From: Luidia sarsii
Lineage: Eukaryota; Echinodermata; Asteroidea; Paxillosida; Luidiidae
Direction: 5' to 3'
DNA length: 64,000 nt
Assembly: GCA_949987565.1 (NCBI GenBank)
Contig: OX465113.1
Span: 2,274,322 to 2,338,321 of the forward strand
Shown: positions 34,016-47,434 of the stretch, in pieces
Layout: every line of letters starts with the position of its first letter
Position numbering within the stretch: the stretch's first letter is position 1
The notes under the pieces: generated by a model
Told to the model about the DNA's origin: nothing
Database searches by the model: none
The model's input: only the letters and a program-made list of their open reading frames with translations
Made by a program: the position numbers and the translations under genes

Positions 34016-37000
34016 CCCATTTTTTTTTTTTTTTTAAATTACTTGTCCGTGCAATTTTCCTTTTCCATTGTATTGGTATAGATGATTTGGGGATTTCGGA
34101 TAATCGGGGAATGACCCTGGAATTGACAGCCTGTTTTATCCATGGTCCTCCATGCATGGTTTATATCACGGTCTAGTCACGAGACTACTGCACAGCAATA
34201 ATTACACAGGAATGTGATCTGCAATTTCTCACTGCAGGAATTCTTTCAGAAAGAGATTGCGTGGGCTACTTTGAAATCAAGAATCCCCAACGATGTTTTG
34301 GCAGCATGCCCACACGTCTTTGATGTTTTAAAAGCCCCTTCCCTTCCCTCCCTCCCCCTCCCCCTTCCCTTCCCTCCTTCCCCCCTCCCCGGAAGAAAGG
34401 TGAATATTCCGGCACTGATAAAACAACAGTCGCCGTTTTGTCGAAGGACGAATGTTGGAGGGGTTTTGTTTCTATCGCTTTCTTTATCTCATCAATGCCG
34501 TTTGTCCCAGCTCACACCTGTATGTGCCCCCGTGTACGTCAATGGGTATCAGACGCCAATCCGCCCCCGTGCTGTATATTGCTTGGGAGTATGCATGAGA
34601 TGTTCTCTCTCCTTGCCTCGCAGTCTCCCTCTCCCTCTCCCTCTCCCTCTGCCTCTCCCTCTCCCTCTTCGGAGCTCCCTGTCTGGCTTTAGTTTAAGTG
34701 TCCACTGAGGGTAATGTCAAAACATGCCCAAATTTGGTCGTGGGTTGGGGGGGGGTGACGTCGACTTCATTCCTGCGAAGAAAAAAAAGGCAGCTCCGAT
34801 AAAAAAAAAACTAATCAAGCGAAGGGTCTGACACTCCGATCCATGGAAGGCCTGTCTCAAAACAGAAAGAGGGTTTCAACCATGGCACGACGACATGGCG
34901 AACCATACATGTAAATGGATTACTGCATCCAGCTTTATTTGCCATTATATACCGCCACTTCCTGAAAAAAGATTCACCGTGGTCGAAGTGTCGGGTCCTC
35001 TGAAACTAATTTATGATGAGATTCACATTAACATTGCGTCAGGTATTTCCTCAATCATCATCTCAGTCAGATCAGGTCTTCATCTTCTTCCGCTTTCAGT
35101 TTAAAACTTACAGAATCATTTTATCGGTTATGGCTCAAAACAAAATTGATTAAATATAATTATGGATGCATTCTATATTCAGAATAATTCCATACGCACA
35201 TGCTAATTTATGATTCCTTTGTCATTGTTTGTTCTCCTTATTCTTATTAAAACTAGGCCCTATAACCCCTTTAAATTTCATAGACAAACAAAAATACACG
35301 AAAAAAACTGCACTAGCATTTTAAGAAAACACATTTGAATGAAGTTGAATGTCTTGACGTAGCGCAATTCCCCCTAGGCTTATCTCACATCGGTCCTAAA
35401 ATACTGATAATGTTCTCCGCATTTTCCGTGAATTCCTCTTGCCTTGTTCAAAATAATACCTGGACTGACGTTGTGAAAACGGTGGGCGGGTGATAATGTG
35501 GCGAGAGAGATCTCCGCATAGTGTCCCTTGGAATATTTTTTTTATCTCCATTAATTTCTAACGGTGCGTGCGTTGTTGTGACGGGTCGCGGTGCCACGTG
35601 ATCGCTGGCCACTTGGCACGGAGCCAAGCCATGACGTCACCATCGATTGGTAGCGATCGGAGGTCCCGTGCTCGCTTGGACTCGGTCCAAAAAAATTATG
35701 GACGCGTAGGGAACGGGCAGTTTAATGCCATTATTGCCACAAACAAAACAAAACGCTCGAAAGGGGGTTTGGGGGCATTTCAAAAGACGAGATTCACAGC
35801 CAAACAACAGCGGATTCGGGGGATAATTTCTAAATAAAAGCCGCTGGCCTCCACAATTGACACAGAAAAGCTCACCCAAACTTGCCAAAGAGCTTTGGAT
35901 TGTGAACGATGAAAATGTCGATTGACATTTCATTTGAAAGCCGGGTACAATCGAGCTCGGCATCAACATCTATATATAAAAGGAATAAATATCACTGGAA
36001 ATTGGTAACTCGAACCGACGAATAACCGTGCAAGACTTTCTCGCACGCTGCTTGACATTTATACCTAAAATGAGTTGGAGGACATGCGGTTGAGTCTCGA
36101 ACAAATGAAGTGGTTCAAGCATTAACCAGCACAATGTTCTGCCTTATTGCCTTTTCACGAAAGGAACGACTTGTATGAAGAAAGAAAAGGCTCTCCGACT
36201 TTGTTAATTTTTATTTCAATTTTTTTGGAGACCCAGTGTTTCAATCCAAGCATGGCCTTTCTTCAGAGGAGGCATTGCTATGATTTGTACCCCTTGTGAC
36301 TGGTGTCCTCTTGCACACCACCATTTTGGTAAGGTCTTGGGTTCAAGTCCCGCTCCAGTCGACTTTCCTTTGTCATCAGAATGGTTCCAAAGTTCCAGTA
36401 CTGTTGTCTTTTGTGTATTATTTTGATTTCTGATTTTCATCAACTTGCACATTTGTGTTCAAGTTTCCTGCAATGGTGTCAGCACTTTGTCAAATAATTA
36501 TATACAACTCCTTCCTTCTTGGATGTATTTGCGATGCATGTTAACACATCAACAAGATCAGCTTACGGCAGAATGGTCTCACAGGTCCGCGGTTGTAAAC
36601 GTCGTTCTAGTGCAAATGAAACGCCCCGAAACCACGAGACCGCATCTCGAAATGAGATATACATCTTCCGCCAGAGGAATTCATTTAAATCCCATCAGAT
36701 CCGAACAGTAAACGTAAAATGTGAGACACAGGAAGCGGCATTGAGACAGGTTTCTTCGAAACGGGTTTCTAAAGCCCTTATAGGTATAATTAATTGCCGA
36801 CCACATTACGTAACGCAGTTTTTTTCTACTCGAAAGACTAGTATGCAGATCACAGAAGCTGATTAAGTCCTAATGTAAATAGCGGCTTGTTGTCCCAACA
36901 CACGCTCACGGGCAGGATCGGCGGTTAACCAGCTCATGCGTTATTCATCATGCATGGTGCATAATGCATGAGGCAGGACGTGTTGTTCGTTGCGGACGTT

Positions 37001-37877
37001 GCCCCATGACGTCATCGCCCGCGGCAAGGAACTCAAGTGAGCGCGTCTACGATAACTGCACGAGGTGCCTTGCAGGGTGCTTTACAAGGCCCTATATATA
37101 CTGGTATAAATATTGTGTTTGAAAGAACTACAGTACTTCTATTAAAATAAATTGAAGTAAAATTTAGATTGAATCTAAAGGAACTTCAAAAACCTCTCTT
37201 AATTTAATCAAATTCTGATGGTATTTATCTTTCCTTATTACTTTTTTCGTTTTTCTTTTTCACGTCATTTTTCACTTGGAGTCAATATCAGTGATCATTC
37301 CATTACATTTGTTCTTTGAAACGCTTGAGGTTCTCTATCTTTAATTACACAATTTAATTAGTGTAATTCGTTAACCTCCTCAACTGCGACCTCGCGCAGC
37401 TGTTACTGATTTCTACGAAACTAATCAGGCTTGACGTTTAATTGTTAATTGTTAATTCTGGTTCCATTGGTGTGAATGCTCAGCTGTGTAAATTTAATTG
37501 CCCCCTATCTTAAAATAGTATAGAAGATCTGAGGGCTCGATTTTGTTAAATGTACCAGCGCTCTACCACCTGAGTTATTGAATTATGTGGGGCCTTCCCA
37601 AATAGTTATTCATTTTTACGGCTGTGTGAAGCATTTTCACCTTAAAACAGCCGTATAACTCCAGAAATCATTCCCCCATTTTCATTTCAAATGCATAAAG
37701 CAATTAATTGTGAACCTGGGTACCACAGACTTCTTTAAAGAGGAAAATGTGCCCTATGATATGAAGTGTGGCGCCGTAGGAGAATGTGACTCAGTTAGGG
37801 TTTGCCCTGCTCGACGTGATAAACACTGAGAGGCCAGTTCTTTGCCCGATGCCTGATGAAAAAAAAATATCGGGCAT

Positions 37878-37965
37878 CTCGGGCGGGATTCGAACCCGCT
37901 TTCTATACAGTGCAGAAGACGTCTGAGTCGCGGGAGTCGAGTCGCGGGTTCGAATCCCGCCCGAG
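37878..37965. repeat. Inverted pair of tRNA B-box-like sequences
   Basis: CTCGGGCGGGATTCGAACCC plus GC at 37878-37899 is perfectly mirrored by GCGGGTTCGAATCCCGCC plus CGAG at 37944-37965. Each arm is 22 bp and contains the TTCGAAtC T-loop consensus. The 44-bp spacer has no anticodon-arm pattern I could assign. Confidence 0.85.
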
Positions 37966-38617
37966 CTGACTGATATTTGTTTCATCAAGGAGCAATGAAC
38001 CTTGCTCCTTGCTCAGTGGTTTCTTTAGGGCAAACCCTCGTTGATGAAGTAATGTTATTTGTTCTGACTTTGTTGATTTATTTTAGGCCGGTTACGTAAG
38101 TAGGGGCTTCCTGTTGTCGAATTTTCGTTCGGGTTATCCTCGTGTCTTCGGTTCAAGCGCTCCCAGCCACCTGTGTTTGTAATTGTCGACTTGATCCCTG
38201 CTGTACTATACAGTACATTGTGTATAGGATTGGCTCTCTGCCCAATCCTCCCCAACATGTCCACCCCAATTTGATGAAAATTAGCAACACCGTGGACTGA
38301 AACAGCGCCGCCAAACCCACGCCCCTCGTCAAACGGAAGGAAAGCGACAGCAGTTCCGTTGACATCAAGGACCTTCACCGATGACGAAGACGAAAAAACC
38401 GCGGCTTCAAAACCACTCTTTTCCCCGAGAACACCTGTTTCTTTTCTGTCGATTTATTTTGTTGAAAGCGCTTTGGAGTTTTGGAAAGTCATATGTCGAA
38501 TGGCTAGATTCACAATTGGGAGCCTGACAAAACAATACCTCATTCGGGATTTACAAAGAAAGTTGCGACATGAAAATGTTGCCAACTGCTAAAAAAAACC
38601 CGGACGACTGGATTAGA

Positions 38618-38700
38618 GGGACCTGACGTATTGATCCTAGCACGTACGATCCTTCGGATTTTAAGCACGGGATCGATACGACAGGCCCTCGGGTTCAGGA
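38618..38700. repeat. Diverged foldback element
   Basis: GGACCTGACGTATTGATCCT then AGCACGTACGATCCTTCGG, mirrored loosely by GGGATCGATACGACAGGCCC. It is preceded by ATGTTGCCAACTGCT, like the outer flank of better copies. Confidence 0.6.
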
Positions 38701-39704
38701 TCGAAATCGCGTGTGCGGTTAACATGGACATGGTATATGCATCGTGTTTGCCGTTTTACCTCCACCATATATTACTGATGTGTGTCAGTCAAGGATTTCG
38801 GCAAATGGTTATTGCGGAAATACATAATGTATAGGAAATACTTTAATATACCCACCTCCCCTTCGGCATTGCCTCTTGCGGGGGTCCCTGACTCTGAACC
38901 ACACGAATTGAATTACTGGATGCCCTTGACTGAGTCACCAGACTATACGCTGTCCGGTTCCGCATCCACACGCCGACATACCCACATGTTCCTCTGGCAA
39001 GTTCGCGATTGCTCGCTCCACCCACCACCCTGATTCCCAGGAAGGACCTGCTGGGTCAAGTTTACCCCGCCCCCATAACGCCCCCCTCTCATCCCTTTCT
39101 CCGCCGGCCTGTTTGCAATGTGGGTCACGGACCGATCAACCACCGGGGCGCCTGTGAACCCGGAACCGTATAATACCAGCATCCTTCAATCATACACTTC
39201 CCACTTTCTTAGAACTGGAGTAATAGAGACACTTTGTTCCAAACAGTTTCGGTCGTCATTGCCGAGTGCATGGCGAGGGGCTCGATCCTCTGGGACCCGT
39301 GCACATTCCTCGCTTCTCGAAAGAGTTCGCCGGCATGCATGGTGTCGCCGCAATCTGTCCGCGAAGTCAGAGGCAGCACTTGTCCAAATTGTGACTTGAG
39401 TCATCAGAATGTTTACTAGATCCCATGGGGTTTGGAAGGGTTGAGGTCAAGGGGCATTGCCCCCCCCCCCCCACACCACCACCACCCCATAAAAAAAATG
39501 AACTAACCGTTATAAAAAAAAGTCCCCATTCGCAAGTCTTTGTATCTACTTTATGTGAACAAAATGATGATGTTTGGAGATTTTGAAGGGGTTCGAAGCA
39601 CAAATACGGTCGACCACGCAGAAATGTGTTTACTTTAATCTATAGTATGAATTATATAAAGACAAATGTATATTATATTAGACCATGGAGAACCTTCCTC
39701 CATC

Positions 39705-41768
39705 TTATACCCTTTTCCCACTACAAACTGCTTAACCCCGAGATTTGCCGCCCCGGGTTTAGCATTCTGTACCCCGGGGTTCGTTAACCCTGAGTTCTGT
39801 TCCCATTTGTCGCGTTAACCCGGAGTTTCGCGAAACCCGGGGCGAGCTTGCCCCGGGTTAACGATGTGCGATTTCCCACTACACCCAACCCCGGTGTCCG
39901 TCACTGCCCGGACCGGAAATCCCACAGCGCGCTAGCTGGTCCCACAATGCCTCGTACCGCCTTGTCGCCCAGCAACCACCCGTCGGCGCGCGCTGCCTGA
40001 CTGGATACATGTGGGCTGCACTCGATTAACGGCATAATCCGCACTCTCGTGTACATGTACACTGCATTGAAAATGGCGTCAGATATAAATATAATATAGA
40101 TATAAAATTTCGGCAAATCCGGGGCATCAAGGCAATTTACCGACTTTTTTTTATTAGTACCGATGCAAACACGCTGTAAGCACTTTAAACAAAACTTTCA
40201 AAATAGGCGCTGAAGGCACCGAATCGTTGTTTTAGGTCTCCTACTAATATATCATCGTTTCTGTGGGACCACAATGCCTGAAAAGGATTATTTTCCAACA
40301 TAAAAATGACGTCTAAAATAGGTTTCAGTCAGCCACCAATACGTATTCTCACGGAACATGAACAGTACCATTCAGGTATGGCCGGGGTGCTACTGCTATA
40401 GTAAGCGGGACGACAAAAATATCTGACAATAGATCCTCACAAAAAAATCAAAATAAAAGGGATTCTAAAGAGCCTACATGTTTTGTAAAGATGGATTTTT
40501 AAGCAGCTAGGTCCAACCTAAACGAGCATATTATCGGAGCTTATTATTGTATAAACTCGCACCCCTCTCATTCCTAATAGAATAGTCCATGCTGTCAAGG
40601 TATCGCGATGTGGGTTCGGTGTTCCAAAACCTTCTCATCAGTTCTCGTCCAAAAAATTGAGAATAACTACGTTCGTAGGCCTACCTGAAAAAAAGAATAA
40701 AGTTTGCGACATTTTTGTGCTGTATCGTGAAGTAGTAGCTCGTTTTGCTGTTTAGCTTTCTCCTTTCGGGGCATGGTTACGACTTTGAAAAGGCACCCGC
40801 GAACACGCAAACCTTTGACAGCTCTTCGATTCTACTTTCGCACGCAACCCGACCACGTGCTGCATGCTGCGCAATCTATCTATCGTGCAACGCAAATCGC
40901 TCCCAACTACCGTTGGTACCCGTTGTTTGGTACAGCCAGCGATGTCCAAGATTCACTGGTACCCGCAGATTAAAAGTTTGTTGACATGAAACTGTCAGGA
41001 TCGAACGCACTGTCCATGTACGTATCTGACATGGCCATGTAAGTACTGTACATGTACATGTACAGTACATTGATCGTGTATGTGTACGTGTATACATGTA
41101 CATGTACAGTAGATGCACATGTACTGTACATCTACATGTACACCCATCCACAGTCCATACAGTTGTGCACAGAATGCGCAATGTTTAGCTGACAGTGCGC
41201 ACGGTACAGTGAAGCTTCCATGTGTGCTGCACACACACTGCACCGCAGTCGGAATATTATTTCATGCGCGCTGCAGTGTGCTAAAAGGGCACGGCAATTT
41301 GTTGCCGTGAAAATCCTCCAAATTTAAGGGCACCGCGGCAATTGGTGAGGGCACGACGGCAACTGCCGTCGTTGCCGTCGTGAATTTACTGCCCTCTTGT
41401 AAATGCCAGATGTGCGTCGCATGCGGATTTTCCCGCCACGTATCCCACCTCTGACCGTCCCATTACGTAACGCATCCGGTGTCTTAACCCTGAGAATGTC
41501 CACCGGACTCGTACCCCGGTGCGGTTTCCCACTACAACGCCAACCCCGGGGTTCGGCCGTTACCCCCGAGATTTCCATCCTTAACCCTGGTCGCGAGCAG
41601 GGTTAACGAACCCCGGGGTAACGGCCGATTTTTCGGTCTCAACCCGGGGCGGGAAAAGTGTAGTGGGAAACGTCCTGGCAACCATTTCCAACCCGGGGTA
41701 TCTCGGGGGTAAGGCTTGCCGTTACCCCCGAGATAACCCGGAGATTGCGTAGTGGGAAAGGGGTATTA
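39705..41768 (+). mobile_element. Non-autonomous DNA transposon-like element, copy 1
   Basis: The element (39708-41765, 2058 bp) starts TACCCTTTTCCCACTAC and ends with the inverse, GTAGTGGGAAAGGGGTA. It is flanked by the 3-bp direct repeat TTA (39705-39707 and 41766-41768). GC-rich subterminal blocks with ACCCCGGGG palindromes follow each end, and the middle has a GTACATGTAC-rich stretch. No frame longer than about 100 codons and no transposase motif is seen, so it is non-autonomous. The TIR and 3-bp duplication suggest a cut-and-paste element; superfamily not assigned. Confidence 0.85.
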
Positions 41769-41945
41769 AGAGCGACTTTATATAGCGGATGATTTGAGGT
41801 TTCGTTTTCCATTTAAGTTCCTCTGGAAATGGTAGCCTCTGGCGGTCTGTGGGAGAGGTATCTATCCAGCGGCAATTACAATGCGTCTCTCATTACTCTG
41901 GTAAGATTTCTGAATACGACATTCGTGTAAACAAGGTCGCTTGTA
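41769..41945. other. Unique spacer between the twin elements
   Basis: 177 bp present once, between the two target duplications. It contains an open 72-nt segment (41829-41900) starting ATGGTAGCC, encoding MVASGGLWERYLSSGNYNAS plus LITL and followed by the donor GTAAGATT. Possibly a small exon; see findings. Confidence 0.5.
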
Positions 41946-44020
41946 TAGTACCCCTTTCCCACTACGCAATCTCCGGGTTATCTCGGGGGTAACGGCAAGC
42001 CTTACCCCCGAGATACCCCGGGTTGGAAATGGTTGCCAGGACGTTTCCCACTACACTTTTCCCGCCCCGGGTTGAGACCGAAAAATCGGCCGTTACCCCG
42101 GGGTTCGTTAACCCTGCTCGCGACCAGGGTTAAGGATGGAAATCTCGGGGGTAACGGCCGAACCCCGGGGTTGGCGTTGTAGTGGGAAACCGCGCCGGGG
42201 TACGAGTCCGGTGGACATTCTCAGGGTTAAGACACCGGATGCGTTACGTAATGGGACGGTCAGAGGTGGGATACGTGGCGGGAAAATCCGCATGCGACGC
42301 ACATCTGGCATTTACAAGAGGGCAGTAAATTCACGACGGCAACGACGGCAGTTGCCGTCGTGCCCTCACCAATTGCCGCGGTGCCCTTAAATTTGGAGGA
42401 TTTTCACGGCAACAAATTGCCGTGCCCTTTTAGCACACTGCAGCGCGCATGAAATAATATTCCGACTGCGGTGCAGTGTGTGTGCAGCACACATGGAAGC
42501 TTCACTGTACTGTGCGCACTGTCAGCTAAACATTGCGCATTCTGTGCACAACTGTATGGACTGTGGATGGGTGTACATGTACATGTACAGCTGTACAGTA
42601 CATGTGCATCTACTGTACATGTACATGTATACACGTACACATACACGATCAATGTACTGTACATGTACATGTACAGTACTTACATGGCCATGTCAGATAC
42701 GTACATGGACAGTGCGTTCGATCCTGACAGTTTCATGTCAACAAACTTTTAATCTGCGGGTACCAGTGAATCTTGGACATCGCTGGCTGTACCAAACAAC
42801 GGGTACCAACGGTAGTTGGGAGCGATTTGCGTTGCACGATAGATAGATAGATTGCGCAGCATGCAGCACGTGGTCGGGTTGCGTGCGAAAGTAGAATCGA
42901 AGAGCTGTCAACGGTTTGCGTGTTCGCGGGTGCCTTTTCAAAGTCGTAACCATGCCCCGAAAGGACAAGCTAAACAGCAAAACGAGCTACTACTTCACGA
43001 TACAGCACAAAAATGTCGCAAACTTTATTCTTTTTTTCAGGTAGGCCTACGAACGTAGTTATTCTCAATTTTTTGGACGAGAACTGATGAGAAGGTTTTG
43101 GAACACCGAACCCACATCGCGATACCTTGACAGCATGGACTATTCTATTAGGAATGAGAGGGGTGCGAGTTTATACAATAATAAGCTCCGATAATATGCT
43201 CGTTTAGGTTGGACCTAGCTGCTTAAAAATCCATCTTTACAAAACATGTAGGCTCTTTAGAATCCCTTTTATTTTGATTTTTTTGTGAGGATCTATTGTC
43301 AGATATTTTTGTCGTCCCGCTTACTATAGCAGTAGCACCCCGGCCATACCTGAATGGTACTGTTCATGTTCCCTGAGAACACGTATTGGTGGCTGACTGA
43401 AACCTATTTTAGACGTCATTTTTATGTTGGAAAATAATCTTTTTCAGGCATTGTGGTCCCACAGAAACGATGATATATTAGTAGGAGACCTAAAACAACG
43501 ATTCGGTGCCTTCAGCGCCTATTTTGAAAGTTTTGTTTAAAGTGCTTACAGCGTGTTTGCATCGGTACTAATAAAAAAAAGTCGGTAAATTGCCTTGATG
43601 CCCCGGATTTGCCGAAATTTTATATCTATATTATATTTCTATCTGACGCCATTTTCAATGCAGTGTACATGTACACGAGAGTGCGGATTATGCCGTTAAT
43701 CGAGTACAGCCCACATGTATCCAGTCAGGCAGCGCGCGCCGACGGGTGGTTGCTGGGCGACAAGGCGGTACGAGGCATTGTGGGACCAGCTAGCGCGCTG
43801 TGGGATTTCCGGTCCGGGCAGTGACGGACACCGGGGTTGGGTGTAGTGGGAAATCGCACATCGTTAACCCGGGGCAAGCTCGCCCCGGGTTTCGCGAAAC
43901 TCCGGGTTAACGCGACAAATGGGAACAGAACTCAGGGTTAACGAACCCCGGGGTACAGAATGCTAAACCCGGGGCGGCAAATCTCGGGGTTAAGCAGTTT
44001 GTAGTGGGAAAAGGGTATAG
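41946..44020 (-). mobile_element. Non-autonomous DNA transposon-like element, copy 2 (inverted)
   Basis: The element (41949-44017, 2069 bp) is the reverse complement of copy 1 and is nearly identical over its whole length. The 11-bp size difference is explained by about 7 extra bases in the GTACATGTAC region and one extra GATA unit. Its own flanking direct repeat is TAG (41946-41948 and 44018-44020), different from copy 1, which points to a separate insertion event. No coding capacity. Confidence 0.85.
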
Positions 44021-44313
44021 GACAGCGCACGAATTAATGTCTACAACCCTAGACGAGAAAAGGGGAATGTTATGTGTGTTTTTATTGATTAGTTTACAAT
44101 ACACAAACCACATTATCACAGTTATTATTATCATCAGTGTTATTATTTTTTTCTTCAAATTCTCCGTCTTTCCGTCATTTTGTCGCCTGTTAAAATTACC
44201 CCCCACTTCGTTCTGCCAGCTTTCCTTCTTCGTTCTTTCATCTACTGAAATCCGCATCTTGTTACACCTCCACGTCCCATGCATCTATATACGTCTATCC
44301 TTGTCACCAGGCT

Positions 44314-44360
44314 GTCTTTGAGAAAGGTCCTGCTAGGATCGAAACGTCTGGACCTCTTAC
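44314..44360 (-). repeat. Half copy of the foldback element
   Basis: TTTGAGAAAGGTCCTGCTAG then GATCGAAACGTCTGGACC: one arm, with two changes near the end. Confidence 0.75.
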
Positions 44361-47211
44361 CGCAGGAGTTTCGCAATTTCGGCCATTTTCATCTCAGAAA
44401 TCAATTTGCAACATATCATTGTATAGGCCTATGCCTATTGTTGAAACCTCCGACTGTTCATTTGTTGACCAATTGCCAAAACAAACATTTCATCAAGTTA
44501 TATCTCTATACCGTTAAAATTGTATCAGTTGTTTACAAAATGATATCGCCTGACGATGATCCATTATTTTATAACACCCCCCGCATGTCCTATCAAGTAT
44601 CATGGTCCTATAGTTTTAGTGATCACATGGCATTGCCATCATAGTTCCAAGTACCGTGACGGTATTCAATGTACCAGCAAATGACATCTACGCTCAAGGT
44701 CCACGGTGGGCGGGGCGTGGGTGACAGGAGGGGGCGTTTTTCACAAACACGCACACGCAGTTAAGCCACATAATACCAGGATTTAAAAAAAAAAATGCCC
44801 CCCTCCCCTATCCCCGTGATGTGGAAAAGGTTAGGTGAACCAGTACTGGGTAAAACTGCATGCCCATACAACACTTTATTTGGATTCATCATAACTTGTC
44901 CGGAATTTGGGCTTAATTTTGATCAACACGCATCTGCGCTTTCAATGACCAATACGTGTATAGCTATACCAGGTGAAACTGGGGGCCGGCCAGCGCTGAT
45001 CAAAATGCTGATTCCATCTTACCCAGTCTCTCTGGGGTTTTTTTGTACACAATTCTCAAAGCTGGTACACATAACTATACTATAATGGTGCAGGATATAT
45101 ACAACGGTACACCAGTAGGCCTACCACCGCGTGTCCGGCCGGATAGGACGCGCGGTTTGGGTCACATTAATGTGACTGAGATTTATTAAATTTCCTGTTT
45201 CCGCACGGTCCCCCAAAGGAAACTGAAGGCCTCGCTCAAGAACACCCGCACCCGGATTTTGTCACACAGGATGGGAATAAAGTGACCTTTTTGAATCGAC
45301 CCAGAGGTCGTGGCTGGGTAGCCGGATATCCACGGTGCGGTATGTCCATCCTGCGAATCATATCTCCTTGATGGAGGCAGCTTCAGATTCAAAGTTCCAA
45401 CTCTCCAAACCAATTTGATAGGACTGGGTGTATACAACGATTCCCCGAAAAGGCCGGTCAACGTTTTAACTCTTTTGCATTGGTCGTCGTCACTTGATGA
45501 GCACTGGGCCCAATCCGCTAAGCAAGACATTTTTTCCCTGGTTAAAACGCTTGCTGTACTCAGTGACTTGTTTTAGCATGAAATACAACAGCTGGAACGT
45601 TGGCCGGCAACCTGATTCTGTTGGGGAAGTTTTTTCATGCTTAATCAAATTTTGTAAATTGGCCCCTGATCGTTGGCCCGTTGATCCGACAGGCTGTATG
45701 ATATGAACTAAGTAGATAAAGAGAGTGTACTTGTTCACCAAACTTATACGACCAATCGTGAGACGACGAACGAAGCACTATAAAATGGTAGGCCCTACGA
45801 CGCATCGCGAATGTACGATGGTTTGACCGTCGTCAGTTGAGTTACGACGGATCCCAAGAATTTGTGAAACGTAAAATTCGACAGACGACAGCTTTGAGAT
45901 AATCTATTTTGTGAACTAAAGTGACGTCAAAGTGATGGGCGAACCGATGCTGCCGAATTTATTTCCCACTAAGTTGGACCTCTCTGGACTTTGGCAGGGC
46001 CAACTCTATACCGGCCTGGTACCCGCAGTTTCTTATATCCATGCAATTTGTAGTCTACCGGCAACCCGCGGAGGAAAGCATTTGCTTCTCAGGGGAGGCC
46101 TGCGAAACTGTTACACCGATGTGCCGTGTGAAAAGTTGGGAGAGTGTTCAGCGTGAAATTGCAAAGTAAACAACCCCCAACCCGCCTTGCGAGTTTTTCA
46201 GCGTCGTCTGAAAAGGGTTTATAATAGGCTTCGAACAAGTGACCTTGGACGGGCGCGCCCTTGTTACGTTGAATTGGTGTTACCCCTGACCTTCTGGAAG
46301 GTATGGACACAATCGATGCACCTGCGTCATTTAAATCCTTGAGTTCATTCCAACAATGGAACAGTTACAGACAGAATAGCCATACAATCAGGCTTCAAAT
46401 TCAATTTCCAATTCCAGAAAACTAAACCATGCCATGATAGTTTCAGAAGCTCTTATGTGCAATGGTAATTTAAATATATCCCGTAATAGGCCCTATTATT
46501 ATATCCCGTTTGATTATAGCAGGGGCAATGACGTCATGATAACGTTCGATCGAACGGCACGGGTTTACACGAGTGAGATAGATAATCGAACGCGCAAAAA
46601 ATGCCCTTAGTCCTATTACTCTTTACTGAACATGTGCTTCACCTTGTGTATGTTGTTTTGCTAAATTTCTTTCGAAATTGTTTCGATTCATGCAGAGCCT
46701 TTCTCAACCATCGAGCCTCGAGGGTGGTCTTTTCTGTCCTGAAATTTACGTTCGCTTCATTACGAGTGTAGCTTAGGGAAAACAAATTCCCTTTAGAATT
46801 TGAATTCAGATCTGTTGGAAACAAACAAGTTCCATCGAAAATACCGAGGTTTCTATTTTCGGACCCAACAAAACTGATGAGAATTGAGTCCACTGGACGA
46901 CGGGAGAAACAAGAATCGCGCATGCGCATAAGGAAGGCGGGCAGTACGTGCGAGAGGTCAAGAGAAGTCTCCCTGGGGAGCGGACGTGAGAGGTGCACCG
47001 GAAGGGTGATTGAGATTGGGAAGGTGTCGCCCTGAAACGGACACCCCGCCTGTCTGCACCGAAACCTTAATGAGGAATGACATCGAGGTCATTTCCACAT
47101 CACGTGTATCCTGTCCGTTAAAGAAAACCAAATTGGAGGGATTAGCCCGACGCCCATACCCAGATACCAAGGGGCTCAGGAAGCCTGCTTTGGGCTGTCA
47201 TCGAACACCTG

Positions 47212-47434
47212 ACCCCTTTTCCAAAACCCGGCTTAGGCTTCGGCTCCGGCTTCGTCTCTGTTATCCACAGGTTGGAGTTGTTTTGCTGAAGCTGAAGCTT
47301 CGGATTCGTTGCAAAGTGCAACATTTCAAAACGAAGCCAAAGACCTTCCCGCTTCCATGTCTTGTACTTTGAAATGCATGGACAAAAGAAAGACAGACCA
47401 AGCCGGAGCCTGAGCTGGGCTTTGGAAAAGGGCT
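47212..47434. mobile_element. MITE-like element with terminal inverted repeats
   Basis: CCCTTTTCCAAAACCCGGC then TTAGGCTTCGGCTCCGGCTT at the left is mirrored by AAGCCGGAGCCTGAGCTGGG then CTTTGGAAAAGGGC at the right. Arms are about 35-40 bp with a few mismatches. A partial third copy of the right arm (TTAGGCTCAGGCTCC) follows. No target duplication could be fixed with confidence. Confidence 0.6.

Larger units (their letters stand above)
30515..39704. other. Gene-poor region
   Basis: No coding exon recognised on either strand. It contains CT-rich tracts, SINE heads (33603, 36325 and minus 37545-37600), foldback traces, CpG-rich islands near 31440-31800, 32320-32420 and 35560-35660, and TGACGTCA sites at 31485, 32503, 35632 and 37007. 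The short frames have no domain pattern. Confidence 0.45.

Noticed and set aside
39705..44020. One single 4.3-kb transposon with 2-kb terminal inverted repeats
   Set aside because: Each half has its own pair of matching ends and its own distinct 3-bp duplication (TTA, TAG), which fits two separate insertions better.
45186..45530. 114-codon minus-strand frame
   Set aside because: No family resemblance, no splice partners found, length compatible with chance.
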